In this document: one piece after another, positions 33,111 to 41,647 of the stretch
Numbering within the stretch: the first letter of the stretch is position 1
Layout: the number at the start of each line of letters is the position of its first letter
Assembly (NCBI GenBank): GCA_041627895.1
Contig: JBFKQC010000001.1
Location: 78,740-142,739 of the forward strand
Origin: JBFKQC01 sp041627895
GTDB taxonomy: Bacteria > Pseudomonadota > Alphaproteobacteria > Rhodobacterales > Rhodobacteraceae
Length of the DNA stretch: 64,000 nucleotides
Direction of reading: 5' to 3'
The notes under the pieces: model-generated
The model's database searches: none
What the model was told of the DNA's origin: nothing
What the model saw: only the letters and a program-made list of their open reading frames with translations
Translations under genes and position numbers: made by a program

Positions 33111-33183
33111 ACTCGCTGTAGGGCCGGTTATCGGCGCCGATCGGGGCGGCGTGATGATCGCGTGGCGACGCTTTGCGGGTCAT
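33103..33183 (-). CDS. possible 26-residue peptide ahead of structured RNA copy 1
   Basis: ATG at 33181-33183, product starts MTRKASPRDHHAAPIGADN and ends in EYE before TGA, which abuts the 12-bp stem. The ATGACC start and the codons for I-x-A-x-N are shared in frame with the equivalent place in copy 2 (start at 33421), but copy 2 has no stop there, apparently through a one-base change. Upstream Shine-Dalgarno is weak. Could be a leader peptide or chance. Confidence 0.3.
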   Translation of the reverse strand: MTRKASPRDHHAAPIGADNRPYSEYE

Positions 33184-33250
33184 TTCTGGGCGAAAGTCTG
33201 TCCTGGTTGAGTTCCTGGTGTGAAACTCGCCCCTCCAGCGCATCGCCCAA

Positions 33251-33345
33251 GAAAAAAACCGCCCGAAGGCGGCCGCTTCGCGACAAGAGCGTCCCCGGCG
33301 CTGCGACTGGGTGGGGGCTATGACACCGCACCGCCGGGGAACAGC
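33251..33345 (-). ncRNA. candidate structured RNA, copy 2 of a 237-bp tandem unit
   Basis: CGCACCGCCGGGG (33327-33339) pairs with CCCCGGCGCTGCG (33293-33305), 12 of 13 pairs, around a 21-base loop (33306-33326) that contains the same CATAGCCCCCACC in RNA sense. The stem differs from copy 1 at its loop end on both arms (GCG/CGC against TCG/CGA), so pairing is kept while sequence changes. A terminator follows: CCGCC-CGAA-GGCGG (33259-33272) with seven T on the minus strand. The element is divergent from the DUF2794 gene. Confidence 0.6.
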
Positions 33346-33481
33346 TCTTCATCGCTATGATCCCGTTATTCGCGGCAATCGCGTCGGAAACGCGGAACGA
33401 TCGTGGTATTTCTGCGGTCATTTCCCGGCGCGTTCCGGCCACAGCTTGATTTCGCCACGCGAAGCCTCCACTCTTTCGGGC

Positions 33482-33829
33482 ATGACGATCCAGACGCCGA
33501 CCCAGTTCCCGCCCGTTGCGCGGCTGCCCGAGCAGGTCGCCTTCGACCGGAAGGAGCTGGGGGTGATCATGGGGCTTTACGGACGCATGGTCGCCGCCGG
33601 GGAATGGCGGGATTACGGAATATCCAGCCTGCGCGAGGTGGCGGTTTTCGCGGTGTTCCGCCGCACGGCGGAGCACCCGCTATACCGGATCGAGAAACGC
33701 CCCCGGCTCAGACATCGCCAGGGGCTTTATTCTGTCATAGGGATGGACGGGCAGATCCTGAAGCGCGGGCACGACCTGAAGACCGTGCTGCGCGTGCTGG
33801 AGCGCAAGCTGATCCGGGTGGTCGAGTAG
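33482..33829 (+). CDS. DUF2794 family protein
   Basis: A 115-residue alphaproteobacterial protein of unknown function. The family pattern is clear: VAFDRKELGVIMGLYGRMVA, WRDYGISSLREVAVFAVFRR, PLYRIEKRPRLRHRQGLYSV and LKRGHDLKTVLRVLERKL. The ATG at 33482 is chosen because it gives the family length; the longer in-frame reading from 33311 runs through the antisense RNA element. It is followed closely by the convergent NlpC/P60 gene. Confidence 0.9.
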   Translation: MTIQTPTQFPPVARLPEQVAFDRKELGVIMGLYGRMVAAGEWRDYGISSLREVAVFAVFRRTAEHPLYRIEKRPRLRHRQGLYSVIGMDGQILKRGHDLKTVLRVLERKLIRVVE

Positions 33830-33832
33830 GCG

Positions 33833-34686
33833 TCAGGGCCGCCTGCGCGACGTGACCGGCCCGTCGCCCTGCGCCGCGATCCGGGCGATTGCCGCCTCGA
33901 TGGGCTCGAAGGCCACCGCCATGTGGTACGCGTTGGCGTGGATCAGCGTCGCCGCATCCGCCGCGATCGCCACATGGCCCTTCCAGAACAGCAGATCGCC
34001 GCGCGCCGGCGGCGTCTCCGGGGGCAATGCCCGGCCAAGTTCCGCCGCCTGCATGTCGCTGTCGCCGGGGCAGGGGATGCCGCAGGCCAGGCAGGCGGCC
34101 TGCACCAGCCCGGAACAGTCGATCCCGAAGGCCGAATTGCCGCCCCATAGATAGGGCGTGCCCAGCAGCAGCTCGGCCACGTCGGCCGGGTTGCCGAAAC
34201 GCTGCCCGACGGGTGCCAGGTGCACCGCGGGAACGAACTGGCGAGCCGGCTCGCCCCGGTCCGAAGGGTCGATCTCGATTTCCGCCCAGCCGTCGCGTTC
34301 GCCGACCACGCGCAACAGCGACCCGAAGGACAGGTGAAACGCGCGGCTGGTGTCCTTCAGCCCGGACGCCGCCTTGCGGTAGCTGCGCGCCGCCACAACC
34401 CGGTGCGTGACAGCGGCGGCCGGGTACAGCAGGGCGCTGCCGACATAACCGCAATAGCCGTCGCGCTCGGCAAAGCCGAAACTGTGGCGGCCATCGTCGT
34501 CGAGCACGACGAACACCTCGCCGGTGACAAGCTCGCGCGCGCGCGCGCCGTCCGGGCGCGACAGCAGCGCGACGCTGGTCACGCTCGGCTGCCGGCGCGC
34601 GCCCTCGACGAATCGCCCGGCTTCCACCTGTCCGCGCAGCGAGACATGCGCGACGCGCCCGTTCGAGGCCAGGCGCCGCCGGTCGG

Positions 34687-34690
<4 letters not shown>
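33833..34690 (-). CDS. NlpC/P60 family peptidoglycan hydrolase with SH3-like domains
   Basis: A 285-residue protein. The C-terminal ~125 residues are an NlpC/P60 cysteine peptidase: TPYLWGGNSAFGIDCSGLVQ (catalytic Cys), then GDLLFWKGHVAIAAD (His) and LIHANAYHMAV (third residue). The N-terminal part has two SH3-like segments. It probably cleaves stem peptides of peptidoglycan or murein fragments; no signal peptide is obvious, so it may act on recycled muropeptides. The start is a GTG at 34690 overlapping the stop of the aminopeptidase gene (GTGA). Confidence 0.87.
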
Positions 34691-36072
<1,382 letters not shown>

Positions 36073-36134
36073 GGGCGCTTTCCGGTTGCTTGGTCCGGCG
36101 CCAGCCTAGCTGCTGGGGCGCCGCCCGCAAGCGG

Positions 36135-36521
36135 TTAGACCGACAGGTCCTGCACGTCCCAGATCGCCACCAGCGACCGCTCGCCCAGCCGCGCCAGGCG
36201 GCTGACATTGGCGGCGAGCGCCGCGTCGTCGCGGGTGCCGGCAAGCGCCTCGACCGTCCCGGCAACGCGCGCTAGCTTGGCCAGTCCGATCCGGTCTGCG
36301 ATGCCGGATATCTGTCGCGCGCATAGACCGAGTTCGCCGAAGTCCGCGGCCCTCCACAGCGCCTGCGCCCGTTCCAGCAGGACCGCGAGGTCCTCCATCG
36401 CGGCACAGATCGCGGCCTCGCCGCCGATGCAGCCGAAGTGAAGGCAGATCTCTTCCAGCCGCCGCATATCCAGTTGCACGGCCTCTGACGGCCGCAGCTT
36501 GCATACCTGCATCGGCACCAC
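36135..36521 (-). CDS. hypothetical alphaproteobacterial protein, HPt-like helical
   Basis: A 128-residue (or 125 from the ATG at 36512) all-helical protein: QVCKLRPSEAVQLDMRRLEE, then repeating helices LAVLLERAQALWRAADFGELG and ISGIADRIGLAKLARVAGTVEAL, ending SLVAIWDVQDLSV. The helix spacing resembles histidine phosphotransfer bundles but there is no clear phospho-accepting His. I recall similar roseobacter proteins without assigned function. It is convergent with nothing and lies 62 bp from the aminopeptidase start. Confidence 0.75.
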   Translation of the reverse strand: MVPMQVCKLRPSEAVQLDMRRLEEICLHFGCIGGEAAICAAMEDLAVLLERAQALWRAADFGELGLCARQISGIADRIGLAKLARVAGTVEALAGTRDDAALAANVSRLARLGERSLVAIWDVQDLSV

Positions 36522-36654
36522 ACCCCTTGTCCCTCATGCTCGGGCAGGCTGATCCGAACTGACGAATATTCGGTTGATCCGATATGCGGAAATGGCTCGA
36601 ATTTCGCGAAAATGCCCGCTAGAGAGGCCGGGAAACGAATTGCCGGGGACCGCG

Positions 36655-37305
36655 ATGCAAGCCGCCAAGCCGCTGCCTTCCTATCTCGTCCAGCGTTACC
36701 GGGGCTGGCAAGCGACAACCTATGCCGAAAACCAGGCCTGGTACCGGCGGCTGGCCGGCGAAGGCCAGCATCCGCGGGCCATGATCATCTCGTGCTGCGA
36801 CAGCCGGGTGCACGTCACCTCGATCTTCGGCGCCGACCAGGGCGAGTTCTTCATCCACCGCAACATCGCCAACCTGGTGCCGCCCTACGAGCCCGACGGC
36901 GACCACCACGGCACCTCGGCCGCGGTCGAATACGCGGTGACCGCGCTGAAGGTGGCGCATATCGTTGTCGTCGGGCATTCCAGCTGCGGCGGGGTCAAGG
37001 GCTGCTTCGACATGTGCTCGGGCGCGGCGCCGGAGCTTCTGGACAAATCCAGCTTCGTGGGGCGCTGGATGGATCTGCTGCGCCCGGGATACGAGCGGGT
37101 CAAGGGCATCGCCGAACCCGCCGAACGGCTGCGCGCGCTGGAACACGAGGCGATTCTGGTGTCGCTGGAAAACCTGATGACCTTCCCCTTCGTCGCCGCG
37201 GCGGTCGAGGACGGGTTGCTGACGTTGCACGGTCTCTGGAACGACATCTCGGAAGGCGCGCTGGAACAATACGACGCCGCGCGCGGCGAGTTCGTCGCCG
37301 TCTAG
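36655..37305 (+). CDS. beta-class carbonic anhydrase
   Basis: A 216-residue zinc enzyme interconverting CO2 and bicarbonate. Zinc ligands and the Asp-Arg dyad are seen in MIISCCDSRVHV (Cys, Asp, Arg) and VVVGHSSCGGVKG (His, Cys). The segment EFFIHRNIANLVPP is typical of the family. The ATG at 36655 is preferred over an in-frame start 81 bases upstream. It lies 90 bp ahead of an SbtA bicarbonate transporter and its PII-like partner, indicating a carbon-supply module. Confidence 0.93.
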   Translation: MQAAKPLPSYLVQRYRGWQATTYAENQAWYRRLAGEGQHPRAMIISCCDSRVHVTSIFGADQGEFFIHRNIANLVPPYEPDGDHHGTSAAVEYAVTALKVAHIVVVGHSSCGGVKGCFDMCSGAAPELLDKSSFVGRWMDLLRPGYERVKGIAEPAERLRALEHEAILVSLENLMTFPFVAAAVEDGLLTLHGLWNDISEGALEQYDAARGEFVAV

Positions 37306-37395
37306 CCCGATGACGCCCCGCCGGAATGCCCCGCCCTGCGCGCCGGCAAGGCGATCGGCGGTACGCTATTGCGCCTGTGTCCGGCGGGGGCGCGG

Positions 37396-38373
37396 TTGAA
37401 CGACATCCTGGCACTGGCGGCGGGCAACCTGGTGTCGCCGATCATCCTCAGCTTCGCGCTCGGGCTGTTCGCGTCGCTGGCGCGGTCCGACCTGTCGATC
37501 CCCGAGGCCGTGGCCAAGGGGTTGTCGATCTACCTGCTGTTCGCCATCGGCTTCAAGGGCGGGGTCAGCGTCGCCTCGCACGGGATCGACGCCACGCTCG
37601 CGCTGTCGCTGCTTGCGGGGCTGGTGCTGTCCTTGTCCCTGCCGCTGGTGGCCTACGCGCTGCTCGGCGCGATCACCCGGCTCTCGCCGACCGACGCCGC
37701 GGCGGTCGCGGGCCATTACGGCTCGATCTCGATCGTGACCTTCGTGGCGGCGACATCGGTGCTGGAATCGCAGGGGATACTGGCCGAGGGCTACCTGGTG
37801 GCCGTCGCCGCCGTGATGGAGGCGCCGGCGATCCTGTCGGCGCTGTGGCTCGCGGCGCGGGCCGGGCGCTCGGCCAGGATGGATGCCGGGCTTTGGCGCG
37901 AAATCCTGCTGAACGGTTCGATCGTGCTGCTGATCGGCGCCTTCCTGATCGGCTGGGCGACGGGGCCGGAGGGGCTGGCCGAGATCGAGGCCTTCGTGGT
38001 GGCGCCGTTCAAGGGCGTGCTGTGCCTGTTCCTGCTCGACATGGGTCTGGTCGCGGGGCGTGGGCTGCGCCAGGGCAGCAGGCTGCTGGACGCGGGCGCG
38101 ATCGGCTTTGGCGTGGCGATGCCGCCCATCGGCGCGGCCGCCGGGCTGGCGATGGCGCTGGCGCTCGGGCTTTCGACCGGCGGCACGATCCTGCTGATGA
38201 CGCTTGCGGCCTCGGCCAGCTACATCGCGGTTCCGGCGGCGATGCGCGTTGCTCTGCCCGAGGCCAATCCCTCGGTCTACCTCACGCTGTCGCTCGGCGT
38301 GACCTTCCCCTTCAACCTGACGGTGGGCATTCCGCTTTACCTCGCTGCCGCCACATGGATGACCGGAGCCTGA
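37396..38373 (+). CDS. sbtA: sodium-dependent bicarbonate transporter SbtA family permease
   Basis: A 325-residue membrane protein with about ten segments in two inverted halves. It starts NDILALAAGNLVSPIILSFALG and has the SbtA-like IGFKGGVSVA near residue 55, AGHYGSISIVTF near residue 105 and the second-half PIGAAAGLAMALALGLSTGGTILLM. SbtA imports bicarbonate with sodium. I use the TTG at 37396 following a G-rich stretch; another in-frame TTG lies 27 bases earlier. It is 3 bp from the SbtB-like gene. Confidence 0.87.
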   Translation: MNDILALAAGNLVSPIILSFALGLFASLARSDLSIPEAVAKGLSIYLLFAIGFKGGVSVASHGIDATLALSLLAGLVLSLSLPLVAYALLGAITRLSPTDAAAVAGHYGSISIVTFVAATSVLESQGILAEGYLVAVAAVMEAPAILSALWLAARAGRSARMDAGLWREILLNGSIVLLIGAFLIGWATGPEGLAEIEAFVVAPFKGVLCLFLLDMGLVAGRGLRQGSRLLDAGAIGFGVAMPPIGAAAGLAMALALGLSTGGTILLMTLAASASYIAVPAAMRVALPEANPSVYLTLSLGVTFPFNLTVGIPLYLAAATWMTGA

Positions 38374-38376
38374 GCC

Positions 38377-38688
38377 ATGCAGACCCATCCCGCCAAGCGT
38401 GTCGAGATCATCATCGAGTCCCCGATGGAGCGCCGGCTAAAGGCTGCGATCGAGGGCACAGGCGTCAGCGGCTACACCGTGCTGCCGGTGCTCGGCGGCT
38501 CGGGCCGTTCGGGGCGCTGGAGCCGCGAGGGCCAGGTCAGCCGCGCCGGCGGCATGGTCGCCGTGGTCTGCATCATCCGCCCGGAACGGCTCGAGGGCCT
38601 GCTGCAGGCGGCTTTCGCGGTGGTCGAGCAACATATCGGCGTGGTGTCCGTCACCGACTGCGAAGTGCTGCGCGCCGAGCGGTTCTGA
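38377..38688 (+). CDS. sbtB: SbtB-like PII family regulator
   Basis: A 103-residue PII-like protein. The strand-helix start KRVEIIIESPMERRLKAAIEG is followed by GVSGYTVLPVLGGSGRSGRWSRE, the beginning of a T-loop, and a second half VAVVCIIRPERLEGLLQAAFAVVEQHIGV. SbtB proteins bind cAMP or adenine nucleotides and gate SbtA. It lacks the C-terminal CGPxGC redox loop of cyanobacterial SbtB. Its place directly after sbtA supports the assignment. Confidence 0.85.
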   Translation: MQTHPAKRVEIIIESPMERRLKAAIEGTGVSGYTVLPVLGGSGRSGRWSREGQVSRAGGMVAVVCIIRPERLEGLLQAAFAVVEQHIGVVSVTDCEVLRAERF

Positions 38689-38835
38689 GGTCTTGCCACG
38701 GCGAGGGCCACCGCCGCCTGGTCGCCCTGGCTCGAGCGCGACCCCGGGACGGTTCCTACCTACGAGGGTCCCGACAGCGGCGTCGGCAACCGGCAGACCT
38801 GGACCAGCGAGAACCCCCAGGTCGAAAGCGGCTGA
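38689..38835 (+). pseudogene. fragment of an SRPBCC (polyketide cyclase/START-like) family gene
   Basis: Directly after the sbtB stop, in the same frame, the sequence reads LATARATAAWSPWLERDPGT followed by VPTYEGPDSGVGNRQTWTSE and NPQVESG, then TGA at 38833-38835. This is the internal segment of SRPBCC proteins (WSPW..KDP....YEGP.SGVG....W.S..P.VG.G). There is no start codon, no N-terminal strand/helix and no C-terminal half, so only about 48 codons remain. It is a deletion remnant. Confidence 0.75.
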
Positions 38836-38923
38836 CACAACCGCCGCCCGCCTGCTAGTCTGGCGCGAACATGAACCAGGGAATTTTGGTCCGCACCCCG
38901 AGAGAGGCCGGGCCGGGACGTCA

Positions 38924-39565
38924 TTGCGGCAGCTGATTGCAACCATTGCCGGGCACGTGATCGCGCTTTTCGCGCGGATCGTCACCGCGCCCCGGGTGAT
39001 CTGGGACGGCTGCGACCCGGTCCGCCGCCAGCGGGTCTATTTCGCCAACCACACCTCGAATGCCGACTTCATCCTGGTCTGGACCGTGCTGCCGCCGCCC
39101 TTGCGCCGGGCGACCCGGCCCGTGGCCGCCGCGGATTACTGGCTGATCAACCCGCTGCGGCGGTTCATCGGCGAGAAGGTGTTCAACGCCGTCCTCATCG
39201 ACCGCAACCCCGAGACCCGCACCGACGACCCGGTCGCGCAGATGGTCGAGGCGCTGGACACCGGCGTTTCGCTGCTGATCTTCCCCGAGGGCACCCGGAA
39301 CGTCACAGACGACCCGCTTCTGCCGTTCAGGACCGGCCTCTTCCACCTCGCCGGCGCGCGGCCGAACGTCGACCTGGTGCCGGTCTGGATCGACAACCTC
39401 AACTCGGTCCTGCCCAAGGGCGAGGTCGTGCCGGTCCCGCTGATCTGCACCGTCCGGTTCGGCGCGCCGATCCATCTTGAGACCGGCGAGACCAAGGACG
39501 CCTTCCTGACGCGGGCCGAGGCGGCGCTGCTTTCCCTGTCCGGCGCCGAGGAGCGGGCCGCATGA
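38924..39565 (+). CDS. 1-acylglycerol-3-phosphate acyltransferase (PlsC-like)
   Basis: A 213-residue acyltransferase. The catalytic HX4D motif is in FANHTSNADFILVW, and the glycerophosphate-binding block is LLIFPEGTRN. It would acylate lysophosphatidic acid or a related lysolipid at the inner membrane. I use the TTG at 38924 after GGGACG, giving MRQLIATIAGHVIALFARIV; the longer frame upstream covers the SRPBCC remnant in another frame. It overlaps the next gene (ATGA at 39562-39565), first of a four-gene lipid operon. Confidence 0.87.
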   Translation: MRQLIATIAGHVIALFARIVTAPRVIWDGCDPVRRQRVYFANHTSNADFILVWTVLPPPLRRATRPVAAADYWLINPLRRFIGEKVFNAVLIDRNPETRTDDPVAQMVEALDTGVSLLIFPEGTRNVTDDPLLPFRTGLFHLAGARPNVDLVPVWIDNLNSVLPKGEVVPVPLICTVRFGAPIHLETGETKDAFLTRAEAALLSLSGAEERAA

Positions 39566-40509
39566 CCGCACCGCCGGAATTCGCGACTCTGCTGGCCGGA
39601 ATTCTGGTCTTTCTCGTGGTGGCGACACTCGTCGGGCGCAGCCTGCGCGCGCGCCTCGCCCCGGACTATTCCAGCCCGGCCATCGAGAACCTGAACGCCC
39701 GGATCGGAGCCTGGTGGGCGATGGTGACGCTGCTGGCGCTGGCGCTGCTGGCGGGCCGCGCCGGCGTGGTGATCCTGTTCGCGCTGCTGTCGCTCGCGGC
39801 ACTGCGCGAGTTCCTGACGCTGACGGTCAAGTCGCGCGCAGACCACTGGGCGCTGGCGGCGGCGTTCTTCGTCGTGCTGCCGATGCAGTACTGGCTGATC
39901 TGGATCGACTGGTACGGCTTCTATTCGATCTTCATCCCGGTCTACGCCTTCCTGTTCCTGCCGATCCTTTCGGCCCTGCGCGGCGAGGTCGAGGGATTCC
40001 TGCCCCGCATCGCGGAAACCCAATGGGGCCTGATGATCTGCGTCTTCTGCGCCAGCCACGTGCCGGCGCTCTTGTACCTGCAAATCCCCGGCTTCGAGGG
40101 CAGGAACGTGCTGCTGATCGCGTTCCTCGTCGTCGTCGTACAGCTCAGCGACGTGCTGCAATACGTCTGGGGCAAGTTGCTCGGCCGGCACCGGATCGCG
40201 CCGTCGCTATCGCCGTCGAAGACCTGGGAGGGCTTCCTCGGCGGTGTCCTCTCGGCCTCGGCCGTCGGTGCCGGGCTCTGGTGGCTGACGCCGTTCACGC
40301 CCTGGCAGGCGGCGCTGATCGCGCTGCTGGTCACGCTGATGGGCTTTTTCGGCGGGCTGGTGATGTCGGCGATCAAGCGCGACAAGGGGGTCAAGGACTG
40401 GGGCCACCTGATCGCCGGGCATGGCGGGTTCATCGACCGGCTCGATTCGGTGGTGTTCTCGGCGCCGATCTTCTTCCACGTCCTGCGCTATTTCTGGTCG
40501 GCGGTATGA
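39562..40509 (+). CDS. phosphatidate cytidylyltransferase (CdsA/YnbB-like)
   Basis: A 315-residue integral membrane enzyme that makes CDP-diacylglycerol from phosphatidate and CTP. About eight membrane segments; the family signature is near the C-terminus: SPSKTWEGFLGGVLSA, then SAIKRDKGVKDWGHLIAGHGGFIDRLDS. The extended N-terminus and neighbours match the YnbB branch and not the housekeeping CdsA that usually sits beside uppS/dxr. It is coupled by ATGA at both ends. Confidence 0.9.
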   Translation: MTAPPEFATLLAGILVFLVVATLVGRSLRARLAPDYSSPAIENLNARIGAWWAMVTLLALALLAGRAGVVILFALLSLAALREFLTLTVKSRADHWALAAAFFVVLPMQYWLIWIDWYGFYSIFIPVYAFLFLPILSALRGEVEGFLPRIAETQWGLMICVFCASHVPALLYLQIPGFEGRNVLLIAFLVVVVQLSDVLQYVWGKLLGRHRIAPSLSPSKTWEGFLGGVLSASAVGAGLWWLTPFTPWQAALIALLVTLMGFFGGLVMSAIKRDKGVKDWGHLIAGHGGFIDRLDSVVFSAPIFFHVLRYFWSAV

Positions 40510-40901
40510 ACGGCCGGGTCGCGCGCGTGGCGGGCAGCAATCTGGCGCACATGGCCGGGGGATTCGTGCTGATGGGAAGCTGGGCGGCGTTTGCCAACCG
40601 TGCGCATCCCTGGCCCGCGCCGCTGCTCGCCGGGCTGGTGCAGGGCGCGCTGACCGCCGTGATCACGCTGTTTCTGAAGCGCGTGGTCGAGTCCGTCTCG
40701 GCCCGGTTCAGCGATCACCGGCGGCGCTGGGTGCCGCCGCTGGCCGCCGCCGGCATCTCGGCCGGGCTGCTGACGGTTGCGCACGGGCTGGCCGGGACGC
40801 CGGCCCTGCTCGCGACGATCTCGGTGCCGTTCTGCGTCGCGACCGGCTATGCCGCGATCTATGCGCAGACGCTGGCGACGCGCGGGGGCGCCGATGGCTG
40901 A
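40506..40901 (+). CDS. small membrane protein of the phospholipid operon
   Basis: A 131-residue protein with three or four predicted membrane segments (AHMAGGFVLMGSWAAFANRA, LLAGLVQGALTAVITLFLK, and two between ~75 and 125). I recognise no family. It is tightly embedded between the cytidylyltransferase (ATGA) and the CDP-alcohol phosphatidyltransferase (8-bp overlap), so it probably serves the same lipid pathway, perhaps as a transporter or scaffold. Confidence 0.75.
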   Translation: MNGRVARVAGSNLAHMAGGFVLMGSWAAFANRAHPWPAPLLAGLVQGALTAVITLFLKRVVESVSARFSDHRRRWVPPLAAAGISAGLLTVAHGLAGTPALLATISVPFCVATGYAAIYAQTLATRGGADG

Positions 40902-41532
40902 CCCGCGGAACCGCCGCCCGATCGCCAGCCGCAACGCCGCCTGGGCGCGGGGCCTCGCGCGGTGGCTGGCCGCGACATCCGTTTCGCCGAACGCGATTTC
41001 CATGGCCTCGGTCGCCTTCGCCGCGCTGGCCGGCGCCGCGTTCTGGCTGTCCGGCGGAGCCGAGGGCTGGGTGCGCGCCGTCTGGCTGATCCTCGCGGCG
41101 CTCGGCTGCCAGTTGCGGCTGGTCTGCAACCTGATGGACGGGCTGGTGGCGGTCGAGGGCGGCAAGGGCGCGCCGGACGGCCCGTTCTGGAACGAGGCGC
41201 CGGACCGCGCGGCGGACATCCTGATCCTCGTGGGCCTCGGGCTGGGCGCAAGCGCGCCCGCCCTCGGCTGGGCGGCGGCCACGGCCGCGGTGCTGACGAG
41301 CTATGTGCGAGAGCTTGGCGCGGCGCAGGGGCTCGGCCAGGACTTCGCCGGACCGATGGCCAAGCCGCAGCGGATGGCGGCGGTCACCGCTGCGGCGCTG
41401 GTCGCCGTGCCGCTGCCCGTCGTCGCGGGGTGGCCGGTGCCGGTTCTCGCGCTGTGGCTGGTCTGCCTCGGCGCCTTCGCCACGGCGGCCCGCCGCAGCC
41501 TGCGGCTGATCGCGGGGCTCAACGCCCGTTGA
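40894..41532 (+). CDS. CDP-alcohol phosphatidyltransferase (YnbA-like), divergent active site
   Basis: A 212-residue membrane enzyme. The active-site helix pair reads LMDGLVAVEGGKG...DGPFWNEAPDRAADILIL. Classical members have DGxxAR..G...D...D; here the Ala-Arg becomes Ala-Val-Glu and the second helix is GPFWNEAPDRAAD, the variant seen in YnbA-like proteins. It would join CDP-diacylglycerol to an unknown alcohol acceptor. It closes the operon acyltransferase - cytidylyltransferase - membrane protein - transferase. Confidence 0.85.
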   Translation: MADPRNRRPIASRNAAWARGLARWLAATSVSPNAISMASVAFAALAGAAFWLSGGAEGWVRAVWLILAALGCQLRLVCNLMDGLVAVEGGKGAPDGPFWNEAPDRAADILILVGLGLGASAPALGWAAATAAVLTSYVRELGAAQGLGQDFAGPMAKPQRMAAVTAAALVAVPLPVVAGWPVPVLALWLVCLGAFATAARRSLRLIAGLNAR

Positions 41533-41588
41533 GGCCCCCGCGAATTGATTCTGCACCTGCGAGGGATTTCGCCGATGCTGCACTGCAG

Positions 41589-41640
41589 TACATACGTGAT
41601 ACCGACGTAATACCGACGCGATACCGCACGCCGATTCCGG
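41589..41640. repeat. dispersed repeat with ATACCGACG units, copy 2
   Basis: TACATACGTGATACCGACGT (41589-41608) is identical to 26920-26939; two further ATACCG units follow, then GCCGATTCCGG (41630-41640). It lies in the gap between the convergent lipid operon and asd, 8 bp past the asd stop. Confidence 0.7.
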
Positions 41641-41647
41641 CCCGGGA

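Noticed and set aside
33128..33676. 182-codon minus-strand frame across the RNA elements and DUF2794
   Set aside because: Half is antisense to DUF2794, the rest runs through a terminator; only its start ATGACC region at 33421 is of interest.
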